Shown one piece after another: positions 22,801 to 34,070 of a DNA stretch of 64,000 nucleotides. Numbering within the stretch: the first letter of the stretch is position 1; each line of letters begins with the position of its first letter. A program made the position numbers and the translations under genes. Under the pieces are notes generated by a model. That model did not search any database, was not told where the DNA came from, and worked only from the letters and a program-made list of their open reading frames with translations. Source of the DNA: Elgaria multicarinata webbii. Lineage: Eukaryota; Chordata; Lepidosauria; Squamata; Anguidae. The DNA lies in assembly GCF_023053635.1 (NCBI RefSeq), contig NC_086183.1, forward strand, positions 32,903,501-32,967,500. Direction: 5' to 3'.

Positions 22801-25800
22801 TACCAAGGGTGCAAGTCCTACGCACATTTACCTGGGAGTGGGTCTAATTGACGTTTACTTCTGAATATAGGATTGAAGTCTTGTGGCCTCTTAGGGTGCA
22901 ATCCCATCATGATTAGACAGTCTTACAACTCCCAGCATTGCCTGGGGATGCTGGGACTTGTATAGGGTTGCCATATTCTGAATCCACAAAACATTTGGGT
23001 GTGTGTGTAGTTTTTTTTTTAAAAAAAACTGAGCAATATGTAAAGGTCTAGGGAAAGAAAGAAAGCAATCTAAGCTTTAGTTATGTGCAATCCTATGTGT
23101 GTCTACTCAGAAACAAATCCTATTAAGTGAAATAGGACTTATTCCCAGGTAAGTATGCATAGGATTGCAGCCTAAAGTACTTAAGCACCTGGGAATAAAT
23201 AATAGGCAAAGAACAGTTTAAGCAAACAGAAAAAAATGACACTAAATTATATTCCTCCACTAGTTCCCAAAAGCTAGAGGAGACTTCAATATGGAGACAC
23301 TGAGCAGGCTCAAGGCACCATTTCGGAGGTTGGAATTTCTCCGGCCAGCTGGAACAGGAATCCGGGATTCTTGACTGACTGGCCAGGACACTTTGGAAAT
23401 TCTTGGAAACTGGGACATTCCCAGTTTTCCGGGATGTATGGCAACCCTAGACTTGTAGGACTTTTTTTATGTCTAAACATACATAAGATTCATTGAAGCA
23501 AAGCTTAACTTTTATTTTATTTTTTAATTGATTGTGTTAGCCGCCTTGGATACTCTGGATACAAAAGCTGGGTAATGAAACATATTTTAAATAGTAAAAA
23601 AGAAGAAGTGAAGAAGGTTATCTCAGGTGGCTTTTGCAAAAGCACTAAGGGCGGCTGGTTGTGGCCGTGTCGTCCCTAGCTGTTGGACTGCTGCTTTCAC
23701 CCCATTTCACACACACACACACACACCCATTTTAAAAATAAATTCGGTGCCTCACCGTTTCTCGCTTTTCCTCAGCCGCCTCGCAGCCACTTCTCCAACA
23801 TCGAAGCCAATGAGAGCGACGAGGTGCGGCAGTTCCGAAGGCTGTTCACGCAGCTGGCAGGAGACGTGAGTAGCTTTTTTTTTTGCCTCTGCCTAGCGGT
23901 CCTCCCTTAAACATTGAGGACTAGCCTGATGGTGCTGTGAGATGCTTTAAAAATCACATAAAAGCAGAATAAGTTACAGTCCAGGAAAGGCTTGTTTTAA
24001 AAGATATGTTTTTAGGAGGCGTTTAAAAGATATTACATTTTTCCGCCTCTCGAACTGCACGAGGGAGCGTTTTCCAGAGGGTGGGGGCCGCTACAGCGAA
24101 GGCCCTGCCCTTGAGGTTCTTCTCTTCGTGCCAGAATGACAACCAGGGCCTCCTCCAAATATCGTAAATGTTGTGTGGGTGTATATAAGGGAAGGTGGTC
24201 TACTAGATATACTGGTCCCAAGGCTGGAGTGCTGGGCTGAAAACAACAGAATGAAATTAAATAGGGATAAATGCCAAGTTCTACATCTAGGAAATAGAAA
24301 CCAAAGGCACAGTTACAAGATGGGGGATACTTGGCTCAGCAATACTACAAATAAGAAGGATCTTGGAATTGTTGTAGATCGCAAGCTGAATATGAGCTAA
24401 CAGTGCGATATGGCTGCAAGAAAGGCTATTTTGGGTTGCATTAATAGAAGTATAGCTTCCAAATCGCGTGAGGTCCTGGTTCCTCTCTATTCGGCCCTGG
24501 TTAGGCCTCATCTAGAGTATTGTGTCCAGTTCTGGGCTCCACAATTCAAGAAGGACGCAGACAAGCTGGAGCGTGTTCAGAGGAGGGCAGTCAGGATGAT
24601 CAGGGGTCTGGAAACAAAGCCCTCTGAAGAGAGACTGAACGAACTGGGCATGTTTAGCCTGGAGAAGAGAAGATGGAGGGGAGACATGAGAGCACTCTTC
24701 AAATACGTGAAAGGTTATCACACAGAGGAGGGCCAGGATCTCTTCTCGATCCTCCCAGAGTGCAGGACATGGAATAACGGGTTGAAGTTACAGGAAGCCA
24801 GATTCCGGCTGGACATCAGGAAAAACTTCCCAACTGTTCGAGCAGTACGACAGTGGAACCAGCTACCTAGGGAGGTTGTGGGCTCTCCCACACAAGAGGC
24901 CTTCAAGAGGCAGCTGGACAACCACCTGTCAGGGATGCTTTAGGGTGAATTCCTGCATTGAGCAGGGGGTTGGACTCGATGGCCTTGTAGGCCCCTTCCA
25001 ACTCTGCTATTCTATGATTCTATAAGTTGTTTGGGGCTTTGTAAGATAATAGCGTGACCTTATACGTGGCTCGGTAGCTAACAGGCAGCCAGCGTGGTTC
25101 TTTTAACACTGGTTTTATGTGGGCAGAGCTAGGCGTCCCGGTGAGCACCCTCGCTGCTGCGTTCTGCACTAGCTGCAGCTTCTGAACCACACACATGGGT
25201 AGCTCCATATAGAGCACATTACATTAGTCTAGTCGTGAGGTTACCAGTGGCTAGCCTCTCCCTGTCCAGGAACGGGCGTAGCTGGCGTACCAACCAAAGT
25301 TGATAATGGGCGCTCCGGGCCACCGAGGCCGCCTGGTTCTCCGGTGACAAAGATGGGTCCAGGAGCACCCCTGAACTACGGACCTTCTCCTTTAGAGGGA
25401 GTGCCACCCCATCCGGAACAGGCAAACAGGGAACTTGGCGGGACTTCTAAGGAAAGATGCATAGGGCCGGATCTACACTACTGCTTTAAAGCGCTTTATA
25501 ACAGTTTTATAGCGCTTTAAAGCAGTTAAAGTGCTTTATAACTGTTATAAAGCGCTTTAAAGCAGTAGTGTAGATCCGGCCCTGGTCTGGGCTGTCTTTT
25601 AATACTGGTGTCAGGGTCTGACCTTCCCAGTGGTGGGAGGGACCAAAGGCCGAATGGGAGGAGCCCAAAATCCAAAAACATGCCAGCGTGTTGTACCTCG
25701 AAGTTAGTACTGCTAGTAGCTAAGTTTTAGGAGAGGCATTTAGAGCTTGGGGAGACACCAAATGACTGGTAAAAGTCTGGGGGGAAACGGGATTGGGATT

Positions 25801-28800
25801 TGGCCTGATGCTGCTCCACCCGCTGCCTTCCGTGATGCAACCGACATAAGTCTCTCGTTTTCGCAGGACATGGAGGTCAGCGCCACGGAGCTGATGAACA
25901 TCCTCAACAAGGTGGTTACCAGACGTAAGTGGACGATGGCTTTCCTTTGGGGTCTGCGTGGGGTGGAGCTGTGTGTGCCGTTCCCCTCCACCACACCCTT
26001 CCCAGTCCTGGCTGGGAACGATGGGTGTTGCAGTTCAACTTGTTTGGAGGGCGCCAGGTGGGAGAAGGCTGGTGTGTAGCCGTGAAAACCAATATAAAGA
26101 AATCAATATAAAAAAAGCCATTTTAGGAGCCATCATTTTATTACTTTTTCAGTGGAGGCTCCGATATCAGTGGGGTGGGGAATCCACTCCGGGTTTCAGC
26201 GAGAACCAGTCAGAACTCTAAAGGAGCTATCCAAGGTGCTGGACAGAGCCCTGACTGGTTCTGGCTAAAACCCGGAGCGGATTCTCCGACCCACTGACAT
26301 GGGAGCCACCAGCCCCACTGCCTTCCTTCCACAGATCAAAGAAGTTTTTGAAAATGTATTTAAACATGGTGCCTTCCAAATGTGAACTACAGCTCCCATC
26401 ATTCCAGCCAGCATGGTCCATGTTGATTCAGGGCAAAATGCTTTACAAAATGCTTTAGGCAGAAAAAAATCCTACAACTCCCAGCATTCTGTGCTTGGCT
26501 GGGGCATGCTGGGAGTTGTAGAACTTTTTTCTGTCTAAACATGCATAGGATTGTAGGATGCTTTTCTGTCTAAACATGCATAGGATGATAGGACTTTTTT
26601 CTGTCTAAACATGCATAGGATTGCACCCTTCAGAATATAAGCAGAACCTGTCAAAATGAAAACTCTCTTTTCCTCGCTTCAAATGATAAATCCTTTCCCC
26701 TTCCGTCTTCCCATCCTAACATAGTACCAACCATGCTTGTCTCCTTTCTAGATCCGGACTTGAAGACTGACGGATTTGGCATTGACACATGTCGCAGCAT
26801 GGTGGCTGTCATGGACGTATCCTTTTTCTGACTGGGACCCCGGGCCAGGGTTTCATGAAGCAGTTCCTTGTTTGTTCATGGCATGTTTCTGGAGGGAGGT
26901 CACATTAGGCGTGGTGTGACGGTGTTCGGTGGATCTGAAGGCATCACGCTTCCTTGTCTTAGCACCCCTGGGAATCCTCTCTGCATTTACTAGGGCACTT
27001 ATCCCCACAGCCAAAAACAGTCCCAGAAGGAGAGACTGAAAGAACTGGGCAAGAGGAGACTGAGGGGAGACATGATAGCTCCCTTCAAGGACTTGAAGGT
27101 TAGGCCTCATCTTGAGTATTGCGTCCAGTTCTGGGCACCACACTTCAAGCAGGACGCAGACAAGCTGGAGCGTGTTCAGAGGAGGGCAACCAGGATGACC
27201 AGGGGTCTGGAAACAAAGCCCTATGAAAAGAGACTGAAAGAACTGGGCATGTTTAGCCCGGAGAAGAGAAGATTGAGGAGAGACATGACAGCACTCTTCA
27301 AATACTTGAAAGGTTGTTACACAGAGGAGGGCCAGGATCTCTTCTCGATCCTCCCAGAGTGCAGGACACGGAATAACGGGCTCAAGTTAAAAGGAAGCCA
27401 GATTCCAGCTGGACATCAGGAAAAACTTCCTGACTGTTAGAGCAGTACGACAATGGAATCAGTTACCTAGGGAGGTTGTGGGCTCTCCCACACTAGAGGC
27501 CTTCAAGAGGCAGCTGGACAACCATCTGTCAGGGATACTTGAAGGTGGGTTCCTGCATTGAACAGGAGGTTGGACTCGATGGCCTTGTGGGCCCCTTCCA
27601 ACTATTCTATGATTCTAAGGCTGCACCTTCTGTCCCCTAAACACCAATTGTTTAGTGCTTTGTCAGCTTTTATGTGGTATTTCCCCCCACCCCACCCCAC
27701 CCCAACACACACACACACTTTTAAAAGCATGAAAATGCCTCTTTTAAAGCTTACTTACTGGCAGTCAGAGCCTTATGCTACAATACGCTGGTGTTTGGGC
27801 TCCACCTCCTTTGCCTTCCGCCCCGCCCCCTTGAATGCCTCCCCCCCCCCCCCGCCCACAGCTTCTCTGAGGTGGAATTGGGCTGAAAGAGGTTCAACAG
27901 CCCAGTTCTAGGGTGGTAACAGAAGGATGCTGTGAAGTCTGGCAGCAGAAGGGTTTCCCTTCTCTCTCCCTGCCGTGTGCCCTACAAGTCAGGGGGTGCT
28001 TGAGCTGCTTCTGGCTCTCCTCGCACCCCATGGCTTCTGCCCTCCCCCTGGGCGGAGCTCCGGCCCCAGCTGGTGACCTTGTAGCCAGCGGCACACAGCA
28101 GGGGCCTCTGCCCAGCTCTGCCTCTGTGGGTCCGCTGTCCATATCCGGAAGTCTTGCCACCTTCAGGGAAGGGGGAAGGGTGCGTGTGGGGCTGAGCGGT
28201 GGCACCCCCACTCCTTTTTCCCTTGACCACCCCCTCTGCAGAGTGACACCACTGGGAAGCTCGGATTTGAGGAGTTCAAGTACCTCTGGAGCAATGTCAA
28301 AAAGTGGCAGGTAACCTAGTCCTCACCTGGCTCTGGCTTGGAGCTCGCCTTACTGGGCGGGGCGGGAAGTGGAGGGAACATGGGCTGGCTTTGTGGGGGA
28401 AGAGCCTTTCCCGTCTGAAGCTTACATGCCGCCATCTCTCCCCTCTCTGGCGATCAGTGCATCTACAAGCAGTACGATACTGACCGGTCCGGGACCATTG
28501 GCAGCAGTGAACTCCCAGGAGCCTTTGAGGCTGCAGGTAATAGCCAAGGGGAAGGGGAAGGGGAAGGGGGGGCTCAGGGGGGAAATGGCGCTCTTGCACC
28601 CCCGCTGTGAGAAAGACAGATTTGCAAAAACATAGGGTGCTTCTGCAAATACCTCCGCTCAGAGCCAGGCTAGAAAGGTCTGTGCCACTTCCAACTCTGC
28701 TATTCTATGATTCTATAATGGGGTGATAGAAGCCGATATGTGTGAGAGTTGGATTGGCGTTATGTGCGATCTAAGGATCACCTTAAGGGCTGCCTCCTGG

Positions 28801-31800
28801 ATACGGGACAATATGGTTCTAAAGTGGGGGATTTGTCTCCACTTTTCATCCTCTATCTGGATATGTAGGTCGGGTTCCCATACGTTCTTCAATACCAGGG
28901 GAGGAACCGCCACTCTTTTCTAACAGTAGATCATATATTTCTGAAGTCAGTCCCTTGTCTTTTCCCTTAGGATTTAGGCATAGTTGTTTTTGAAGGGGGG
29001 GGCTGTCTTGGGAATGCCCCCTCCCTCCCTCCCTCCCTTCCGTCCGCCCCCCCTTCCCACCCCCTGCGTCTGTTTCTTTGCCAGGCTTTAAGCTCAACGA
29101 GCAGCTCTACAGCATGATCGTGCGCAGATATTCGGACGAGAGCGGGAACATGGATTTTGACAATTTCATCAGCTGCCTGGTGCGCCTGGACGCCATGTTT
29201 CGTAAGTAGCAGCACGTGGGGAACTCTGCAAGTTGGGCTCCGTGTTGGGAATGCGTTTTCCTGGAGACCTGTTTTAAGGAGGGAGGGAGGGGATGTGGGC
29301 CAGGGCCTCGACCCCTTGAAAGTTCAGTTGCCAAAGATGTCATTCTCTCCACACCACTTTTGAATCTAGTTCTGTAACTGGGGAGGCCAGATTTTGCTCC
29401 GGCGTCTTGGGTTGCTGACCCCCTCGTCTCCTTTTCCGTCTTGAAGGACTCTCCGTGGAGGCTCAGTTCTCCACCAGCTTGTTTTGACTCCAGCCAAATT
29501 TCCGAGAATGAGGCATTGACCTCCAGATTTGGAGGCCGGCCTGTGAAGCCCCGCCTTGATCTCTTAACATCCTTTCTGCTTTCAGGTGCCTTCAAATCTC
29601 TGGACAGAGACGGCAGCGGACAGATCCGTGTGACCTTGAAGGAGGTGAGAGGGCCATCCATCTTTCCTTCACCACAGGCCCGAAAGGAGGAGAGGAGCAG
29701 CTGGTGGAATTTCAGCAAGAATCCAAAGTTTGGGGGAAGGGGGGTCAGGAAGGATTTCCAGAGGAAACAGAATGAATTGTGCAAAAAGAAAAAGTGCAAC
29801 GTATGTTCAGAGGAGGGCAACCAGGGTGATCAGGGGTCTGGAAACAAAGCCCTATGAAGAGAGACTGAAAGAAGTGGGCCTGTTTAGCCTGGAGAAGAGA
29901 AGATGGAGGGGAGACATGATAGCACTCTTCAAATACGTGAAATGTTGTCACACAGGGGAGGGCCAGGATCTCTTCTCAATCCTCCCAGAGTGCAGGACAT
30001 GGAATAACAGGCTCAAGTTAAAGGAAGCCAGATTCCAGCTGGACATCAGGAAAAACTTCCTGACTGTTAGAGCAGTACGACAATGAAACCTGTGACCTAG
30101 GGAGGTTGTGGGCTCTCCCACCCTAGAGGCCTTCAAGAGGCAGCTGGACAACCCTCTGTCAGGGATGCTTTAGGGTGGATTCCTGCCTTGAGCAGGGGGT
30201 TGGACTCGATGGCCTTGTAGGCCCCTTCCAACTCTGCTATTCTATGATTCTATGTGCAAATTTTTACATCATTTGCACATAAGAACTTAAGAGTCATATT
30301 GGATGAGCCCAAAGGTCCATCTGGTCTTGCGTTCTGTCCATACAGTGGCCAACCATCTGTCAATGGGAAACCCTCAAGCAGAATATGAATGCAACAGCAC
30401 CCTCCCGCCCATGTTCCCCAGCATATAGCCTCTGATACTGGAGGTAACACACAGCCATCAGGGCTAGTAGCCACTGATAGCATTCTTTTCCAGGAATTTT
30501 CCCAACCCCCCCCTTTTAAATCTACCCAGATTGGTGGACATCACTACACCTTGTGGTAGCAAATGTCATAGTTTAGCTCTCTGTGCTGTGTGAAGAAGCC
30601 CTTCCTTTGATCTGTCCAGAATCTCCCACCAATCAGCTTTGTGGGATGACCCCACCGGGTTCTAGTATTTTGAGCGAGGGAGAAAAATATCTCCTCCTCC
30701 ACAGCCTCCACCCATGCATATTTTGTCCACCTCTGTTGCGTCTTCCTTTACCTGCCTTTTTTCCGAGCTAAACAATCCCAACTGCTGTAACCTTCCCTCA
30801 CTGGTGCATTTTTACCCTCGGGATACTCTCTGCACATTGGCTTGTCTGCTGAAGAGCACCTGCACGTTTGCCAAGTAACCCCAGAAGGTTGCCAAGGATT
30901 GTGTGTGTGTGTGTGTGTGTCTGTGCGTGCGCATGCGTAGCTCAGTGCTAGAGCCCCTGCGGTGCCCACACAAGGTCCCCGGTTCAATCCCCAGGTAGGG
31001 CTAAGAAGGAATCCTGTCTGGAACCAGAAGAGCTGCTGCCAGTCAGTGTCAACAATACTGGATTAGATGGGCCCATCGTCCAACTGAGTATGAGGCAGCT
31101 TCATGTGTTCCTATGGTTCTAGGTCAGCCTTCCTCAACCTGGGGCGCTCCAGATGTGTTGGACTACAACTCCCAGAATGCCCCAGCCAGCTGGCTGGGGC
31201 ATTCTGGGAGATGCAGTCCAACACATCTGGAGCGCCCCAGGTTGAGGAAGGCTGTCCTAGGAGATACATTCCGTTCACGTGAGGCACAAGGCAGGTCTGT
31301 TGGAGTGCACCGTCCCCCTATGTGAACTGAGGGTGGCATGAACCCAGCGCCCCCTTGTGGTTGTGCATTGCGGACCGGATGGGCGATGTGCTGTTCTTAG
31401 AATCATAGAGTCATAGAATAGTAGAGTTGGGAGGGGCCTATAAGGCCATCGAGTCCAACCCCTTGCTCAATGAAGGAATCCACCCTAAAGCACCCTTGGT
31501 TTCATCTCTGAAGAACTCCAGAGCCCCTGGAACACCCTGTGTTTGTGAAAGCTACCGGTCTGAGTGGAGTGCAGAGTCCATCTCTTGGTGTGGGATTTTG
31601 AGCTGTGGCTGGTGGGGGCGAGACTCAAAGCCCAGGAAAAACTTTGCTAAATTTTGGGTTGGGGAGAAACATGCCAGAGACAGGGCATCTCTACGAAAGT
31701 TGCCGTGCTTGGTGGGGCCAAGTGAGCACTTTGACCCCTGGTCCATTGGCTAGCAGAGGGCATTCCAATGTGTGGTTCAAGAGAGGCTTGGACCAGCGCA

Positions 31801-31991
31801 GAGGTGGGAGCAGGAAAACTGGGGCAGACTGGGGGAGCAGCGGACGAGCTTGCATGACACCGAGGCGGATGCAAATAGGGGAAGGCAGCTCAGAGAGGAA
31901 TTAAGAAATGAGGACTAGACGCTTGAAGAGCCTGTAGAGAATGACATTTATCTTTGCATTGCAGTGGTTGCAACTCACCATGTACTCCTAA
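13136..31991 (+). CDS. CAPNS1: Calpain small subunit 1 (ten coding exons, complete)
   Basis: This encodes the regulatory subunit that pairs with the large subunits of calpain-1 and calpain-2, calcium-dependent cysteine proteases of the cytosol. Coding exons: 13136-13317, 21652-21685, 23776-23865, 25867-25924, 26752-26816, 28242-28310, 28458-28536, 29085-29201, 29586-29644 and 31965-31991. All introns have GT-AG ends and the phases join exactly into 259 codons plus TAA. The N-terminus (about residues 1-60) is the glycine-rich domain, with runs of 11 and 16 glycines. The rest is a penta-EF-hand domain: loops [12 protein letters not shown] (about 143-154), [12 protein letters not shown] (173-184) and [12 protein letters not shown] (238-249) are visible, and the protein ends in WLQLTMYS as in mammals. 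Length is close to human (268 residues); the difference lies mostly in the glycine tract. The start ATG lies 39 bases into exon 2, as expected for a gene with a non-coding exon 1. Identity is clear from near-identical blocks such as [15 protein letters not shown]. Confidence 0.97.
13930..14275 (+). mobile_element. L2 LINE 3' end
   Basis: It encodes the decayed ending of L2 ORF2 ([19 protein letters not shown] in translation), then GTAAGCCGCCCAGAGAGC and an AAT-rich tail. CAPNS1 intron 2. Confidence 0.85.
14825..15257 (-). mobile_element. CR1 3' end
   Basis: About 430 bases reaching into the ORF2 C-terminus ([17 protein letters not shown] in reverse translation). The tail faces left. CAPNS1 intron 2. 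Confidence 0.95.
15258..16952. other. CAPNS1 intron 2, unassigned
   Basis: No exon or recognised repeat was supported. A 143-codon + strand frame at 16029-16460 has no family features and is most likely chance. Confidence 0.5.
16953..17035 (-). mobile_element. CR1 3' tip
   Basis: Only the last ~80 bases of CR1, reverse orientation. Confidence 0.9.
17556..18225 (+). mobile_element. CR1 LINE, ORF2 C-terminus and 3' UTR
   Basis: From GATCTTGGAATTGTTGTAGA through the ORF2 segment [19 protein letters not shown] to GGTTGGACTCGATGGCC and the tail. It is 5'-truncated, as is usual for CR1. Confidence 0.95.
18230..18600 (-). mobile_element. LINE-like tail
   Basis: Reverse relative of 4746-5020 (CCAGAGCGGCTTACAAATG, CAGGCTTACAATCTAAAAA). 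Confidence 0.5.
18783..19165 (+). mobile_element. L2 LINE reverse-transcriptase fragment
   Basis: Translation shows [22 protein letters not shown] and [13 protein letters not shown], which are diagnostic of the end of the L2 reverse-transcriptase region. Confidence 0.9.
19478..19560 (-). mobile_element. CR1 3' tip
   Basis: Last ~80 bases of CR1, adjacent to a palindromic MITE. Confidence 0.9.
19586..19715. mobile_element. 130-bp palindromic hAT MITE, perfect 8-bp TSD
   Basis: Same family and length as 9947-10076. Flanked by GTCTATAC at 19578-19585 and 19716-19723. Confidence 0.92.
19766..19827. repeat. ATT/AAT microsatellite
   Basis: A run of ATT that switches to AAT, AT-only over about 60 bases. 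Confidence 0.95.
20410..21246 (+). mobile_element. L2 LINE, long ORF2 C-terminal fragment
   Basis: An open frame of about 207 codons encodes the L2 ORF2 end: [53 protein letters not shown] and [19 protein letters not shown]. The tail has GTAAACCGCCCAGAGAGC and AATA repeats. It is the best preserved L2 in the window. CAPNS1 intron 2. Confidence 0.95.
21288..21436 (+). mobile_element. 5S-rRNA-derived SINE (SINE3-like)
   Basis: GAAGCTAAGCCGGCGTGAGT and GGATGGGGGACTGCCTGG match the 3' half of vertebrate 5S rRNA (its GAAGCTAAGC and GGATGGGAGACCGCCTGG). An unrelated body and an AATAAA-rich tail follow. The 5' part of the 5S head is absent or decayed. Confidence 0.75.
22039..22303. mobile_element. 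Two adjacent diverged fold-back MITEs
   Basis: 22039-22164 and 22190-22303 both carry inverted CCTCCAGATG and CCAACCTGG-type motifs of the palindromic hAT-like family. CAPNS1 intron 3. Confidence 0.7.
22973..23449 (+). mobile_element. 477-bp hAT-like element with perfect 8-bp TSD, nested
   Basis: It starts TAGGGTTGCCATA and ends TATGGCAACCCTA, flanked by GACTTGTA at 22965-22972 and 23450-23457. The target is a fold-back repeat (CTACAACTCCCAGCATTGCC... GTAGGACTTTTT), so this insertion is younger than that repeat. Confidence 0.85.
23935..24170 (-). mobile_element. L2-like LINE 3' fragment
   Basis: TTTTTAGGAGGCGTTTAAAA and CCAGAGGGTGGGGGCC are shared with 47240-47580. CAPNS1 intron 4. Confidence 0.6.
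24200..25022 (+). mobile_element. CR1 LINE, longest ORF2 C-terminal copy
   Basis: About 820 bases with a 177-codon open frame: [37 protein letters not shown] and [16 protein letters not shown]. It ends in TTCTATGATTCTAT. CAPNS1 intron 4. Confidence 0.95.
25023..25440 (-). mobile_element. L2 LINE ORF2 fragment
   Basis: Reverse translation shows [20 protein letters not shown] and [18 protein letters not shown]. It abuts the CR1 tail directly. Confidence 0.9.
25463..25583. mobile_element. 121-bp palindromic MITE
   Basis: AGGGCCGGATCTACACTACT at the left end is perfectly complemented at the right. The interior is built of CTTTAAAGCGCTTTATAAC motifs. No target duplication was seen. Confidence 0.85.
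26450..26635. mobile_element. Fold-back MITE with a multiplied right arm
   Basis: CTACAACTCCCAGCATTCTG and its complement flank a short loop. The right arm unit (CTGTCTAAACATGCATAGGA) is repeated three times. Confidence 0.75.
27018..27618 (+). mobile_element. CR1 LINE 3' part, rearranged
   Basis: A short CR1 segment (27018-27097) belonging further 3' in the element precedes the main copy (27100-27618), so part of the sequence is out of order. CAPNS1 intron 6. Confidence 0.9.
28720..28916 (-). mobile_element. L1-clade LINE fragment
   Basis: Reverse translation reads [17 protein letters not shown] and [11 protein letters not shown], like the C-terminal part of L1/Tx1-type ORF2 (pattern WE-DL, later a Y/H-TP-L-K/H motif). 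CAPNS1 intron 8. Confidence 0.6.
29797..30255 (+). mobile_element. CR1 3' end
   Basis: [17 protein letters not shown] through the CR1 tail. CAPNS1 intron 10. Confidence 0.95.
30262..30790 (-). mobile_element. CR1/L3-type LINE 3' part
   Basis: CCATACAGTGGCCAACCATC, TTCCCCAGCATATAGCC and CCCACCAATCAGCTTTGTGG are shared with 49140-49580 and 62310-62745. CAPNS1 intron 10. Confidence 0.8.
30931..31110 (+). mobile_element. tRNA-derived SINE
   Basis: An A box (TAGCTCAGTGCTAG, 30938-30951) and a B box (GGTTCAATCC, 30981-30990) lie about 30 bases apart. The 3' body ends ATGGGCCCATCGTCCAACTG. Confidence 0.75.
31125..31254. mobile_element. 130-bp palindromic hAT MITE
   Basis: Same family and length as 9947-10076. 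The flanks TTCTAGGT and TCCTAGGA agree at six of eight positions, so the duplication has decayed. Confidence 0.9.
31398..31497 (-). mobile_element. CR1 3' tip
   Basis: About 100 bases of the CR1 tail, reverse orientation. Confidence 0.9.
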
Positions 31992-33110
31992 GGACCAGCC
32001 TTCCACTGAGACCACACCTCCGTCTGACACCGCCGGGCCTGTTCTGGAACGTTTTAAAAGTTCTGTGCTACACTCGATTCGCAGCCCTCCCTTCGATGCG
32101 GGACGGCCTGAGGAACCCTTCTCTCCCCCTCGCCCTTTTTATTATTATTATTTTTATTTTTGGCTTTCACTTCTGACCTTTTTTTTCCTAAAGCGAAAAA
32201 GAACCCTTTTACTATTATCTTGTCTTGCATTGTTTAATCACCGTTAGAAAATTAACTGCTGGTATTTAGTTTAACCACTCTGGTTCATTTACTAACTTTA
32301 CCTAGGTGTGGATGGGCATCTTCTTAAAGAGGCTCCAGGCTTGCTTTTCCCAGCTGGCTCAACTTCTAACGATACCAGGCAGATCCTCTGATTTTTGCAA
32401 GCTTCACTGCGGGGCGGTGGTCTCCGTTTCGGATGAAGAGCTGTTTAAGAAGCCCCCGCGAAATGAAACCCTGGCGAAGTTGCAGCGCCTTCTTTACTTT
32501 GGGGACCTGTGTGGGGTGGCTGCAAAATCACGCTGTGCGTTGTATATGCTCATGTTCTCTCCTCTGAGGACGGCGCATTGCGACCGGTGTTCTCCCCCCA
32601 CTAATCCCTGACAATCCACACTGTTTGAGGGGGGGGGCTGTGGCCAGGGCCGTTGAGATGGGAATAAGATTAGTCTGTTGTGAAAGCAGCAGCACGTACA
32701 CTCCCTACGAGAGAAATGCCACTCCTTTTTAAAAACTGGGGGACCGAAGCCTTTTATCACTCTGCATGGATGTTAATTTCAGAAGCAATAGGTGAAGGAC
32801 TGGAAAACTCCACCAGAAGCTATTTAAATAATGCTTGTTATAGAGGCTTGTACTTTTATTTCTTAAGATCCAGAGGCTGCTGGTATAGTCCTGGCCAAGG
32901 GCAATTGTATGACGTTGGCTTTCTTTAACAACAGCCAAAGCCAATAAGCTGAAGTACTAGTTCTTCGGCACTTCAAGAAGAAAAACCACAACCCTTATTG
33001 CAAATTGTATGAATGTTCACGTGCGATGCAGACACCCCAAACGCCGTATCTGCATTGCGTGCAATTTCTATGCATGTGTTTTGAAGGAATAAAGTGTAGC
33101 AGCAATACAG
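31992..33110 (+). other. CAPNS1: CAPNS1 3' UTR with polyadenylation signal
   Basis: This is non-coding sequence after the CAPNS1 stop codon, with no obvious repeats. The first good AATAAA is at 33088-33093 and is followed by a GT-rich stretch, so cleavage is expected near 33105-33115. At about 1.1 kb the UTR would be longer than in mammals. An earlier, non-canonical site cannot be excluded. Confidence 0.6.
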
Positions 33111-33727
33111 CTGGTTCTATATATTGTGCCTTGAATGATAAAACATGTGGGCAAGTATTTCTGTATTGACATGTTTCCCCAAAAAATGTGGCTCGCTTGC
33201 CCTCTGCAGGCCTCCCTCAGTATCGTTGCTGAACTTTCCCCATTTTGAGCTTAAATTCGTTAGCAGAGGCTGGGCTCTGAAGTTCAGAGATCGTGAGTTC
33301 AAGAATCTCAGCTGCTGACTTCCCATTTTCAGTGGGTTAAAAAGGAAAACAGAAGGATATTATAAGTGGGGGAGGAGAAATTATGTTTCAATAGTTTCCT
33401 CTAAATGGCTGTGATGAATTTCGAAATGTGGACAGCTGAAATCAAATGTTCTGAGTCCAGTGTTTTCAAACACAAGTTTTGCAATTGATTGTTCTAATAA
33501 AAACATTTTTATGCCTGCCCACCAGAAAACGGACAGCAGATCTGATACTCCGGCTTCAGAATCATGGGGAGGGTTTATCTTTAAATAGTGTAATTAGGTC
33601 TGCTTCAGATCTTCAAATCCTAACGAAAATACCATTCTGGCCCAGTGAAACCCAAACTAGTCCAGCCTGATAAAGACAATGTATGCTTTTTGGTGGTGGT
33701 GGTGGTGAGATAATTACAAGACGGGAG
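33111..33727. other. Intergenic DNA without recognised features
   Basis: No gene, RNA or repeat was supported just downstream of the CAPNS1 polyadenylation site. Confidence 0.5.
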
Positions 33728-34070
33728 CATAAGAACATCAGAAGAGCCCTGATGCTGGATCAGACCAAGGGTCCATCTAGTCCAGCACTCTGTTCCCACA
33801 GGGGCCAACCAGCCATCGGCCAGGGATGAACAAGCAGGACATGGTGCAACAGTACCTTCCCACCCATGTTACCCAGCAACTGGTGCACACAAGCTTACTG
33901 CCTCGAATACTGGAGATAGCACACAACCATCAGGGCTAGCAGCCATGGATAGCCTTCACCTCCAGGAATTGATCCAACCCCCTTTTAAAGCCATCCAGAT
34001 GGGTGGCCATCACTACATCCTGTGGTAGTGAGTTCCATAATTTAACTCTGCACTGGGAAGGTTTTCTCTT
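33728..34070 (-). mobile_element. CR1/L3-type LINE 3' part
   Basis: It begins GCATAAGAACATCAGAAGAG and has GGGTCCATCTAGTCCAGCAC and CCAACCCCCTTTTAAAGCC. Confidence 0.85.

Noticed and set aside
24410-24943. 177-codon frame that could be called a gene
   Set aside because: It is the C-terminal part of a CR1 ORF2; the same protein segment recurs more than ten times in the window.
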